A DNA stretch of 64,000 bases from positions 2,356,001-2,420,000 of the forward strand of contig NZ_CP011803.1 of NCBI RefSeq assembly GCF_001038625.1, given 5' to 3'. The notes below the pieces were generated by a model that saw only the letters and a list, made by a program, of their open reading frames with translations, was not told the origin of the DNA and did not search any database. The position numbers and the translations under genes are program-made. Shown piece by piece: positions 17,814 to 25,320 of this stretch (its first letter is position 1; the number at the start of each line of letters is the position of its first letter). This stretch comes from Clostridium carboxidivorans P7. GTDB taxonomy: Bacteria > Bacillota > Clostridia > Clostridiales > Clostridiaceae.

Positions 17814-18851
17814 TTACCTAACACAGTCAAATAACTCTCTGCGAATTGAATAAGCCATTTCACGAATTTTTTCATTTTCATTTTTGCAAGCTCTCATAAT
17901 ATAAGGTTTATAACTATCTTTATAATTGTTACCCATAAAACACAAAACGTCAACCTTCCATTTCCAAAGGTCATCTGGGGATAAATAAAAAAACTTTGGC
18001 TGAACCTTTTCCCTATAAAAGCTTTCCTCCATATCCATGATATTTTCTGGTGTTAAAGAAGGAGCCAATTCTGACAATCCAGGAAATTCTTCAACCTCCT
18101 GCCATTTACCTTTATTCATTGGACATACATCCTGACAAATATCACATCCATAAATACATTGTCCAAAGCTTTTCCTTAAAGGTTCCTGTGGTAAATTACG
18201 CCCCCCAAAGGTTGTTAAAAAAGAAATACAGTCAGTAGGTGACATAGTATAAGGCGCAGATAGGGATTTAGTTGGACACGCTGCTACACAGGCACCACAA
18301 TTCTTTGGACACTGTGGAACAGTTGGTATCTCCCTTAACTCCATTTCTCTATCTGTCAACCATGCTTCTAGATGAACCCATGACCCAGATTCTGTATAAA
18401 AGAAATTATTTCTTCTTACAATTCCAATGCCAGCTTGTAAAGCTGCCCAGCGTAACCCTACAACTCCAAACTTTTGGTTAGTAGCAACCTGAAGTCCTAG
18501 TTCTTGCATATATTTATCCATTACCTTGCTGTTCTGATATTCTTTCGTATTAGCATCCACACGTATATCGAACAAGTAGGACTTTCCTATATGACTTCTT
18601 ACAGACTCTGGAACTTTATATTTGCCATATCTAGCTGCAACTACTACAATAGATTTTGCCCATGGATATTCTTCTAGTGGATTAACTAATCGCCTCTGTC
18701 TTTGGTAAAATGGCCCTGACTTTTGAACCTTTTGAATTCTCTCTTCAACCTTTTCACCATAACCATTCATAAAACTAATTGGAATAATCCCGCATTTTTC
18801 ATAGCCTAATTCATAGGCCTTCTCCTGAATCTTTTGCTCTATTGTAAGCAT
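17814..18851 (-). CDS. QueG-like double 4Fe-4S protein (epoxyqueuosine-reductase related)
   Basis: The 345-residue protein has two ferredoxin-type clusters: CPKNCGACVAACP and, further on, CIYGCDICQDVCP, the arrangement found in QueG, which reduces epoxyqueuosine to queuosine using cobalamin. A tail DDLWKWKVDVLCFMGNN resembles the QueG C-terminal helical repeats. The N-terminal part (VVVAARYGKYKVPESVRSHI) is less like true QueG, so this may be a reductive-dehalogenase-like or otherwise specialised relative. Its promoter region holds MarR-type palindromes, unusual for a tRNA-modification housekeeping gene and suggesting inducible expression. Confidence 0.7.
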   Translation of the reverse strand: MLTIEQKIQEKAYELGYEKCGIIPISFMNGYGEKVEERIQKVQKSGPFYQRQRRLVNPLEEYPWAKSIVVVAARYGKYKVPESVRSHIGKSYLFDIRVDANTKEYQNSKVMDKYMQELGLQVATNQKFGVVGLRWAALQAGIGIVRRNNFFYTESGSWVHLEAWLTDREMELREIPTVPQCPKNCGACVAACPTKSLSAPYTMSPTDCISFLTTFGGRNLPQEPLRKSFGQCIYGCDICQDVCPMNKGKWQEVEEFPGLSELAPSLTPENIMDMEESFYREKVQPKFFYLSPDDLWKWKVDVLCFMGNNYKDSYKPYIMRACKNENEKIREMAYSIRRELFDCVR

Positions 18852-18870
18852 AATCTTCTCACTCCTCTTT

Positions 18871-18888
18871 TATATGTATCTACATATA
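18871..18888. promoter_or_regulatory. Operator-like palindrome upstream of the QueG-like gene
   Basis: TATATGTATCTACATATA, 20 bp before the start codon, nearly identical to the palindrome at the marR start. Binding here would block transcription or initiation of the QueG-like gene. Confidence 0.6.
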
Positions 18889-18943
18889 AATTATTAAAGT
18901 TATCTACCATCAAAATTAATCATTGTAACATCAATTAATTTAA

Positions 18944-18989
18944 ATACAATTCAATATTATATGCATATACATATAATATTGAATTGTAT
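18944..18989. repeat. Perfect 20-bp inverted repeat containing the MarR-type motif
   Basis: Arms at 18944-18963 and 18970-18989 are exact reverse complements around CATATA. The centre contains ATATGCATATACATATA, the reverse of the 17690-17707 motif. It can be a dimer-of-dimers operator or a cruciform; it has no GC-rich stem and no T-tract, so it is not a classical terminator. Confidence 0.8.
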
Positions 18990-19186
18990 AAGAAATGTCA
19001 ATATTGTATTTTATATGAGCATTCATTCTAAGAACAATACACATGGAACTATTCTCTAAAATTAAACGTATTCTGCTATTATATGCTCAACCTAGAAACT
19101 TGACTCAGCTATTGGCACGTATCACCATTTACTATTGAGAATTTTGTTCTTTTTGATAACTTAATCTCAGTGATACATAAATTGAA

Positions 19187-19266
19187 TTATTGGACCATTG
19201 AAAAACTTAGGGTTGTCAACTCATATTCAACTCGCGGGGGAAGTTCTGCATATACTATACGTTTAG
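19187..19266 (-). pseudogene. Relic of an HxlR-family regulator
   Basis: A frame without start reads SKRIVYAELPPRVEYELTTL before a stop. This matches the conserved HxlR wing, compare AYAEVPPRVEYSLTEDG in the intact HxlR protein encoded at 41877-42215. The N-terminal helices and the C-terminal helix are missing, so this is a decayed fragment. Confidence 0.6.
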
Positions 19267-19277
19267 ATAATATCTAA

Positions 19278-19389
19278 ACTACATTTAAAGTATAAAATAT
19301 TAAAATACTTAAAACAATTTCTAAAATATTAATATGATCTAGTACAGATTTACAAGTAAAATCATTTTTACAAAATATTAAGCAATAAA
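19278..19389. repeat. 112-bp dispersed repeat, copy 2
   Basis: Gap-free counterpart of 9636-9747 in the same orientation. It lies between the HxlR relic and the end of gerC. Confidence 0.8.
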
Positions 19390-19399
19390 AAATTCTCTA

Positions 19400-20506
19400 C
19401 TATCTAAGTGAGCCACTTTCATTTATTTTAGCATCTACATTAACTATAAAATTAATTTTCGAAAATATTTTTTTAAGCCAATCTTCGGTAAATTCATAGG
19501 AGGGATCTATAGCCCAATATCTTGCCTGTATAGAAAATGGATCAACTCTAGATTGTTTAAACTTGTTAAATAAAGCTTCTATTTGGCCTTTTGCTAACAC
19601 TTCAAGTTGTTTATGTAATTCAAAAAGATTGTTTTCCTTATAATCAGTCTCTTCAACAGCTCCCACAAGTTTTACATTTACTTGACAATCTATAGAGTTA
19701 TCTTTATTTTTTATAAGCCTAATATCTGTTTTGGCATTTTTTATATTAAAGCCTATAGGATGGCTATTTTTTTCATGCTCCATTTTGAAAAAAAATGTTT
19801 TTATATGAGGCTTAATTATATTAAAAATCCTAGTTTCTTCAGGAGATAATACCATCTTCATTTTTCCTTGTTCAAATACAGCTATTTTATTTATAGAGAA
19901 CTCATTGTCAACTATTTCAATTATAGGACAACAAGGTGAAAGTCCTGGTGTAATTAAATCTCTATAGGTTTCATATACTTTTACTCTTTGGATATATTGA
20001 GATTTCACACCTTGACCAAATTTAAGAAAAAGACTGTTTGATGCTATCTTTTCAGATGGAGGCTGTAATTCTAATATCTTTTTTGCACTAGGAAAACCTA
20101 CTGTTGTCCAAGCTATAGTTTGAAGGTCACGTCTTCTTATAAAATAGTCAATAATCGGGTCTATAGGAGTTTCCTGTGCAAAATTCTTTCCAAAAATAAT
20201 TATCTTTAAATGTGAAAAATCTGGTTCAAGAGAGGACTCCGCCTTAAATTTTCTTAAAGCATCTCCAATGGAATCAGTTTCTACAGTAAATAATTGATAA
20301 TTTTTTTGATTTTCATTTCCTCCACTTCTACCTCCAATGGAGGTGGGGATTGCAGTTTTAATTATTACCTTCATTTGTTTTTGCTGCTCTCCGGAATCAA
20401 TCCCCAATGCCACTACAAAAGTTCTTCTATCTATATCCTTAAAATCGCAGCTTGTCAAAGAAAGACTAAATATTAATATTAGCATTAATTTAACTATATA
20501 TTTCAT
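19400..20506 (-). CDS. gerC: Spore germination lipoprotein, GerC family
   Basis: The 368-residue protein starts with a lipoprotein signal (ILIFSLSLTSC, with Cys20 as the lipidated residue) and continues with the Ger(x)C pattern: DRRTFVVALGIDSGEQQKQM, DALRKFKAESSLEPDFSHL, and DPFSIQARYWAIDP near the end. GerC is the outer-face subunit of an inner-spore-membrane germinant receptor. It overlaps the permease gene by 17 bp and closes the operon. Expression in the forespore (sigma-G) is expected from the family; I could not pick out the promoter. The germinant cannot be predicted. Confidence 0.93.
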   Translation of the reverse strand: MKYIVKLMLILIFSLSLTSCDFKDIDRRTFVVALGIDSGEQQKQMKVIIKTAIPTSIGGRSGGNENQKNYQLFTVETDSIGDALRKFKAESSLEPDFSHLKIIIFGKNFAQETPIDPIIDYFIRRRDLQTIAWTTVGFPSAKKILELQPPSEKIASNSLFLKFGQGVKSQYIQRVKVYETYRDLITPGLSPCCPIIEIVDNEFSINKIAVFEQGKMKMVLSPEETRIFNIIKPHIKTFFFKMEHEKNSHPIGFNIKNAKTDIRLIKNKDNSIDCQVNVKLVGAVEETDYKENNLFELHKQLEVLAKGQIEALFNKFKQSRVDPFSIQARYWAIDPSYEFTEDWLKKIFSKINFIVNVDAKINESGSLR

Positions 20507-21575
20507 CTTTAAATTTTCCCCTTATCTTGGTAAATATAAAAAATATAAAACTTAGAATAAATTGAATCCAAAAGTATATTGAAATATACTTAATACCTGA
20601 ATTTAAAAGGATCTTAGTATTGCTCATGAAATTAATCCAAAGGAAAAAAACTATACTGATTATAACAACAAAAAACATGTTAACATACTTGTTGTAATTT
20701 AAACTAATAAAAAGTCCCTTTGCAGTGAAAGCATAGTTTAATATATTTGAAAGCATATACAATATAAACAAAGGAAGCAACAAAAACAAAACACGTTCTA
20801 TTACAAATAAATCCACTGCCATAGTATCTGCTGTTAACATATGCACAAGAAGAAGCTGTTTTACTGCTACAGGACCCCAAATTCCCACAGGAATCAATAT
20901 AATCAAGGATGCTATGGGTAATCCTATAAATATAAAAACACAAACAGTCTTTATCCAGCTGATTCTTTTTAACAAAGGATTAAAAAGTGTTTGTGGATAT
21001 AACCCACAGTAAATAAATGCTGATATCCCAATTAGCCACATTGTTGGAAACTTCATAGAATGTATTATACTTCCTTTAACATAGAACCAACTCATTTCTC
21101 GAAAACTTAACTCAAGCTGTAATATTGCCCATAAAGCCATAATAACAGTTATAAAGGATATGAAGTTTAAATAGGTATCATTAGAATTTTTAAATACCGT
21201 TATTATTAATAGAAGAAACACTGCACCTAAAGCTATAACTGAAGTATTGGGCAACATAAAGTTATTTATGATAACAAGCAAACCCCTGGACATAAATAAG
21301 CTCATGATAATATACAAGACTATATGAAAAAAAACAAAAATATGTCCTAAAACTTTTCCAAACAATCTAATTGAAATATCTGTAAGTGTGTAGCTCTTGA
21401 AATGGTTATACACATAAATTGTAAAATATGCATTTACTGAAGCAACCACTAATCCTATCAAAATAGCTATTGGAAAACCTTTTTCAATATTTTGAGTCAA
21501 TGCGTATGGTACAAAGATCATGAACTGTGAAATGTTGGCGTTAATTATTAAAATGTAAAAATATCTAGCATTCAC
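20490..21575 (-). CDS. gerB: Spore germination permease, GerB family
   Basis: The 361-residue protein is almost wholly hydrophobic, with about ten membrane segments. It begins NARYFYILIINANISQFMIF, typical of endospore germination permeases (APC superfamily), the B subunit of GerA-type receptors, which binds the germinant. It begins at the last base of the upstream gerA stop and overlaps gerC, so translation of all three is coupled. Confidence 0.92.
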   Translation of the reverse strand: MNARYFYILIINANISQFMIFVPYALTQNIEKGFPIAILIGLVVASVNAYFTIYVYNHFKSYTLTDISIRLFGKVLGHIFVFFHIVLYIIMSLFMSRGLLVIINNFMLPNTSVIALGAVFLLLIITVFKNSNDTYLNFISFITVIMALWAILQLELSFREMSWFYVKGSIIHSMKFPTMWLIGISAFIYCGLYPQTLFNPLLKRISWIKTVCVFIFIGLPIASLIILIPVGIWGPVAVKQLLLVHMLTADTMAVDLFVIERVLFLLLPLFILYMLSNILNYAFTAKGLFISLNYNKYVNMFFVVIISIVFFLWINFMSNTKILLNSGIKYISIYFWIQFILSFIFFIFTKIRGKFKDEIYS

Positions 21576-22918
21576 TATTTTTCTCCCTTTCTAAGATTAG
21601 CTTGCAATCCACTCAAACTAAAGTTGCCTATTGGATTGAAAAATGGTATTCCGAAGCATTTAATTGAGAATATGTAGGAACAGAAACCAATAAGGCCCAT
21701 AAGTAATCCAAAGGTTCCAGCAGCTGATGCAAAAATAAGTACTATGTATTTCATAATTCTGATAGAAAAATTCATTGAGGCTATTGGAATCGTAAAGTTT
21801 GTTATTGCAACTACCGAAACAATTATAATCATGATATGACTTACTAAATTGGCCTGTGTAGCTGCCTGCCCAAGAATTAAACCTCCAACAGTAGTGGCTG
21901 TGGCACCTATAGTCTTGGGAAGTCTGATACTTGCTTCTATTAAAAATTCCATGACAAGAAGCATTATAATTACTTCGATAAATGCTGGATATGTTACTCC
22001 TGCCCTACTTCCTGCTATTGATAGAGCAAGCTGGACACGAAATAATTCTGGATTATATGCAGTAAAAGCAACATATAGACCTGGAAAGGCTACACTTATA
22101 AATAACCCCAAGTATCTAAGCCAAAGAAGAAATAAAGAAACTAATGGTGGTAACGAAAAGTCATCCATAGTTTGAAAAAACTCGTGAAACATTACTGGTG
22201 CAATTAAGCCTTCTGGAGTTCCTTCCATAAACAAGACAACTCTTCCATAAGCCAATGCCCGAATTGCTCTATCAGGCCTTTCAGTCACAATTAATTTAGG
22301 TATCAACCACTGCCTTTTCAACAGGTATTGCTGAAGTTCTTGCATTGTTTGTATTACAGGAACAGATATTTTGTTTATTTTATCTGAGATATTATTTACT
22401 ACTTCTTCATTTGCTGTACTTGAATCATAAAGCAGTATTATTTTTTTATTAGCTTTCTTCCCCACATGAAGAGTATTTGCTATAAGTTCTGGTCGATGAT
22501 ATAATTGCCTGATAAGATTTATATTAACATTAATATTCTCAACAAAGCCTTCAATTGCACCATCTATGGATGCTTCTCTTTGAACCTCACCAACATTTCT
22601 ACTTTCATATTTCACCGCTTCTTGAACTGAATAAATTTCCTTGTTGTAAAACGCTATAACATGACCTTTATACATTTTGTTAACAGCACTATCTATATCA
22701 ATCTTACTACTTATAGTTGGAAAATACATAGGAAAGTTAACTGTTGAATTAAAATATGGCTTCTTTATATTTTCTGTAATGTATACTTCATTTACTAAGG
22801 TTTTTATATAATACAGTGTAAATTCGCTGTTAATTATTAATTTTTCTGTATCTTCGCTATTCTTTACAAGGGTATCAAGCTGTTCCTGAACATTCCTTGT
22901 TAAATCCATTAATCTCAC
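21575..22918 (-). CDS. gerA: Spore germination protein, GerA family
   Basis: The 447-residue protein has a soluble N-terminal half and a C-terminal half with about five membrane segments. Diagnostic stretches are EGFVENINVNINLIRQLYHR, VVLFMEGTPEGLIAPVMFHE, FSLPPLVSLFLLWLRYLGLF and the RAGVTYPAFIEVIIMLLVME helix. This is subunit A of a germinant receptor. It is first in the minus-strand order A-B-C, upstream of an about 470-bp intergenic region that must carry the promoter. Length and subunit order are normal, suggesting a working receptor. Confidence 0.93.
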   Translation of the reverse strand: MRLMDLTRNVQEQLDTLVKNSEDTEKLIINSEFTLYYIKTLVNEVYITENIKKPYFNSTVNFPMYFPTISSKIDIDSAVNKMYKGHVIAFYNKEIYSVQEAVKYESRNVGEVQREASIDGAIEGFVENINVNINLIRQLYHRPELIANTLHVGKKANKKIILLYDSSTANEEVVNNISDKINKISVPVIQTMQELQQYLLKRQWLIPKLIVTERPDRAIRALAYGRVVLFMEGTPEGLIAPVMFHEFFQTMDDFSLPPLVSLFLLWLRYLGLFISVAFPGLYVAFTAYNPELFRVQLALSIAGSRAGVTYPAFIEVIIMLLVMEFLIEASIRLPKTIGATATTVGGLILGQAATQANLVSHIMIIIVSVVAITNFTIPIASMNFSIRIMKYIVLIFASAAGTFGLLMGLIGFCSYIFSIKCFGIPFFNPIGNFSLSGLQANLRKGEK

Positions 22919-23308
22919 ATACCTTTCATTATTTTTTACTAATTCAATAGTTAGTTTGTTATAATTATAAAAAAATTATTCTATTAAAAAATAAATTCGA
23001 AAATCAAGGTAGCTACCCCCATATTATTTTCAATTTTACAAGTTATATCACTTCATGAAAAATATCACGCAATTACTGAATTTAAAAAGATAAGAGGCAA
23101 GTTATATACTCACCTCATTATGAAATACTTATATAGTTTTAAATAATTTTTATAGAAAATTATAACACATATTCAATATAATTACTTATATAAAATGCAT
23201 CTACCTTTTGGTATCACATTATTCGATTTTCAAAGAACACTCATATCGTTAGATTAATTTATTAAATCTCAATATTTTTATATAGTGTTTCAAAACAAAA
23301 AAGTGCAT
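22919..23308. other. Divergent intergenic region between gerA and the XRE gene
   Basis: AT-rich and non-coding. It must contain the gerA promoter on the minus strand, but I see no unambiguous sigma-G or sigma-A hexamers. Confidence 0.5.
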
Positions 23309-23368
23309 ACAAGTGTACTTGTCATTTTGCAAAGCATACTTGACATAACTATTGGTATATGATACCAT
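23309..23368 (+). promoter_or_regulatory. Promoter and operator palindromes of the XRE/membrane-protein pair
   Basis: TTGACA (23340-23345) and TACCAT (23363-23368) are 17 bp apart. GGTAT-ATG-ATACC (23354-23366) overlaps the -10 box, and ACAAGT-GT-ACTTGT (23309-23322) lies just upstream of the -35. Both palindromes suit autorepression by the XRE protein. Confidence 0.65.
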
Positions 23369-23389
23369 TTAATTACTGGAGGTGTTTTC

Positions 23390-23605
23390 TTGGATGATAA
23401 AACTAATTTAAATAATAGACTAAAAGTTGCACGTGCTGAACTTAACATTTCGCAGCAGCAACTTGCGAATATGGCAGGAGTAAGTCGTCAAACAATAAGT
23501 TCTATAGAAACTGGTCAATACTGTCCAACTGCTAAATTAGCACTAATACTTGCAAAGTGTTTGCAAAAAAAGTTTGAAGATTTATTTTATTTAGAGGAGG
23601 AATAA
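23390..23605 (+). CDS. XRE-family HTH regulator
   Basis: The start is TTG 23390 with GGAGGTG six bases upstream. The 71-residue protein is little more than one Cro/cI HTH: LKVARAELNISQQQLANMAG, VSRQTISSIETGQYCPTAKL, ALILAKCLQKKFEDLF. These small regulators typically form an operon with a membrane protein, as here, where the next ATG follows after two bases. Palindromes over its promoter indicate autoregulation. Confidence 0.92.
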   Translation: MDDKTNLNNRLKVARAELNISQQQLANMAGVSRQTISSIETGQYCPTAKLALILAKCLQKKFEDLFYLEEE

Positions 23606-23607
23606 AA

Positions 23608-23949
23608 ATGTTTAAAAAAAGTAACACTCAAGGTAAAAGCACACCTATTTATGGCATTATAGATGAAAGGACAAAAGCTGTTGTATATCAAGGAGATGCT
23701 TACGCTTGTAGATTCATAATGTTTGCAATTCTCTTCGATATATTTATAAGAGGGCTGCACTTAAGTAATCCACTTATAGAATCAAACTTTGACCTAATGT
23801 TAATTGTAATAATTGGAGGTTTAATATCAACAGCTTATCAAATTAAAAGTAAGGTTATTTCTCATCATTCTGCTGCTCGTAGTTTTATTATTATTGCATT
23901 ATTTTCAGCACTCGGTGCATTCTTAATAACATTTTTCTGCAAAAGATAA
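23608..23949 (+). CDS. Small membrane protein paired with the XRE regulator
   Basis: The 113-residue protein has a polar head (YGIIDERTKAVVYQGDAYAC) and three hydrophobic segments, near residues 33-50, 60-78 and 88-108. It resembles uncharacterised clostridial membrane proteins always found behind a small XRE gene. AGGAGG sits in the end of the upstream gene, so expression is coupled. Function unknown. Confidence 0.75.
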   Translation: MFKKSNTQGKSTPIYGIIDERTKAVVYQGDAYACRFIMFAILFDIFIRGLHLSNPLIESNFDLMLIVIIGGLISTAYQIKSKVISHHSAARSFIIIALFSALGAFLITFFCKR

Positions 23950-24069
23950 TTATTCAAGTTAACTGGCAGCGGATATAATATCCTATATCTTACACATTCC
24001 AAGATAAAATTAACCTTAACATTTGTGACAATCTTAAAATAAACTTTAATTTGCTTAATATATATACAA

Positions 24070-24109
24070 AGGACTTATAGTACTAATTATAACTAGTACC
24101 ATAAGTCCT
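24070..24109 (-). terminator. Terminator downstream of the arr locus
   Basis: AGGACTTAT-A-GTACTA pairs with TAGTAC-C-ATAAGTCCT around an 8-nt loop. On the minus strand it follows the in-frame extension of arr within 3 bp; bases after it are T-rich. Confidence 0.85.
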
Positions 24110-24111
24110 CA

Positions 24112-24237
24112 TTATAATATTTCTATAGTTTTTGCTAATTCATTAAGTTTACTTAACGTTTTCCAATTACGCACAGTTGTTGGTACATTTAATTTATAAA
24201 GATTATTAGCAAGTTTTATATGTTGTTTATTTATGGA
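24112..24237 (-). pseudogene. In-frame coding relic after the arr stop codon
   Basis: Directly after the arr TAA the same frame stays open for 42 codons and looks protein-like (HIKLANNLYKLNVPTTVRNW), ending just before the terminator. It has no start codon or ribosome binding site. It may be the C-terminal remnant of another gene. I do not recognise the family. Confidence 0.3.
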
Positions 24238-24654
24238 TTAATCGTATATTACATTTTTTCCTTCATCACTTAACTTTTTTAAAGATGAAAGCATATGATT
24301 TATTTCTTCATCAGAATGTCTTTCCCATGAACCTAATTCGGCTATTATTTTCAAAGGATATTTAGATCTATAAGAACGTGTTGGATTTCCAGGAAATCTT
24401 TTGTCAGTTAAGTTTGGGTCATTTTCAAATTCACCTAATGGTTCTACAATATAAATTCTTTCTTTTGATTTAGATGCCGCTAATTCAGCACCCCATTTAG
24501 CAGCATTTAATGTTGCAGTAAAATAAATATAGTTAGATTTTTTATTTTGGTAATTTGATAAGTACTTTGGTTCTAGTAAATCTCCAATTTTTAGTTCTGC
24601 TTTAGTGCCATGAAAAAAAGGACCATTATCTAAAACATCTTTTTTGTCATTCAT
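24238..24654 (-). CDS. arr: Rifampin ADP-ribosyltransferase (Arr)
   Basis: The 138-residue protein matches Arr along its length: FFHGTKAELKIGDLLEP with the NAD-contacting His, NYIYFTATLNAAKWGAELA with the conserved Tyr, and DPNLTDKRFPGNPTRSYRS, the family signature with the catalytic Asp. Arr transfers ADP-ribose from NAD+ to a hydroxyl of rifamycins, inactivating them. The ATG is preceded by AAGGAG. It stands alone with its own terminator. Chromosomal arr genes are widespread in soil bacteria; nothing here shows recent mobility. Confidence 0.93.
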   Translation of the reverse strand: MNDKKDVLDNGPFFHGTKAELKIGDLLEPKYLSNYQNKKSNYIYFTATLNAAKWGAELAASKSKERIYIVEPLGEFENDPNLTDKRFPGNPTRSYRSKYPLKIIAELGSWERHSDEEINHMLSSLKKLSDEGKNVIYD

Positions 24655-24811
24655 GCTGATTCACTCCTTTTATATTTTTAAATTTAACATATCCTTTCTA
24701 GGTATAAGTGAAACAATTTTATATAAAATGATATCTACTAATCCCATAATACCCACAATAAGTGCAAATTATAAGCCTGTTATTTAACAAAACTCTTTCT
24801 TTTAATTAAAG

Positions 24812-24853
24812 AGATTTTTCACAGTGCAGCAGAGAAAAATCTTCCTTCACTGT
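24812..24853 (+). ncRNA. Possible H-type pseudoknot
   Basis: AGATTTTTC (24812-24820) pairs perfectly with GAAAAATCT (24834-24842). The loop begins ACAGTG (24821-24826), which pairs with CACTGT (24848-24853) beyond the stem. A competing hairpin CTCTTT/AAAGAG (24793-24813) overlaps the first strand. It resembles no riboswitch class I know. Confidence 0.35.
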
Positions 24854-24875
24854 CCTCTGTCAATTGTACTCTAAC

Positions 24876-24912
24876 CTCACAAAAATACCTCTATTTTTTG
24901 AAATCTATCTAT
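24876..24912. repeat. 37-nt dispersed repeat, copy 2
   Basis: Near-identical to 11987-12024, same orientation. Confidence 0.75.
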
Positions 24913-25016
24913 TATTGAATGTTAAACCCATAAGACATAGCATTTCTGAGTGTTTAATCACAACCTTTATATGCTTAGCATAAAATTAAATAGAGCCTTT
25001 GAAAGGGAAGAATAAT

Positions 25017-25133
25017 ATGTATAACACAAATTCTTATTACGTTAATGCTCCAATGTGTAGTTTATCCCATTGTGATAACTGCAAGAGGTTTTATTGTTCA
25101 AGATTTGTTTACATCCCCCAGGGATATTTATGA
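25017..25133 (+). CDS. Small Cys-rich peptide (38 residues), candidate
   Basis: An ATG six bases after AAGGGAAG opens a 38-codon frame beginning MYNTNSYYVNAPMCSL, with four Cys in the pattern C-x4-C-x2-C-x5-C (HCDNCKRFYCSRF), and ending in a TGA inside a dispersed repeat. A terminator lies 40 bp further on, so a short plus-strand transcript is plausible. The Cys spacing could bind metal. I do not recognise a family; the last eight residues come from the repeat, so the original C-terminus may have been replaced. Confidence 0.4.
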   Translation: MYNTNSYYVNAPMCSLSHCDNCKRFYCSRFVYIPQGYL

Positions 25134-25149
25134 GAACAGCGAATTTGCT
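25104..25149. repeat. 46-nt dispersed repeat, copy 1
   Basis: Core TTTGTTTACATCCCCCAGGG then ATATTTATGAGAACAGCGAATTTGCT. Related copies are at 27900-27945 and 32524-32568. Confidence 0.8.
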
Positions 25150-25173
25150 CATATTCCAATTGTAAACAAAATA

Positions 25174-25211
25174 AAAGAAGAAGACCCCGTATACTCTGCG
25201 GATTCTTCTTT
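25174..25211 (+). terminator. Terminator of the small Cys-rich ORF unit
   Basis: AAAGAAGAA...CCG pairs with CGG-A-TTCTTCTTT. It is T-rich on both sides, so it may act in both directions. Confidence 0.75.
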
Positions 25212-25320
25212 ATTATTTATAAAATATTTCTGTACCTTTTTCTCAAAATACAGTTCTATGCTTCTTAAATCTTTCTTCTTTTTATGGTTATCTTATTTAT
25301 ATATAGATAATTAATCTTTA

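Larger units (their letters stand above)
24655..25016. other. Intergenic region with a possible pseudoknot and repeats
   Basis: It holds the arr promoter region on the minus strand, then sequence on the plus strand that may be the leader of the small Cys-rich ORF. A weak promoter could be TTGAAT (24915) with TAGCAT 17 bp downstream. Embedded are a pseudoknot-like structure (24812-24853) and a dispersed repeat (24876-24912). Confidence 0.5.

Noticed and set aside
18944-18989. Terminator
   Set aside because: The stem is nearly all A/T without a T-tract and lies upstream of a gene start; an operator or cruciform is more likely.
19187-19399. Insertion sequence remnant
   Set aside because: The recognisable part is an HxlR fragment and the rest is the 112-bp repeat; no transposase sequence or target duplication seen.
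24238-24654. Mobile antibiotic-resistance cassette
   Set aside because: No integron site, transposase or compositional shift surrounds arr; it looks like an intrinsic chromosomal gene.
25045-25314. 89-codon plus-strand frame over the small Cys-rich ORF
   Set aside because: It runs through a dispersed repeat and a terminator and lacks a ribosome binding site; the 38-codon frame fits better.
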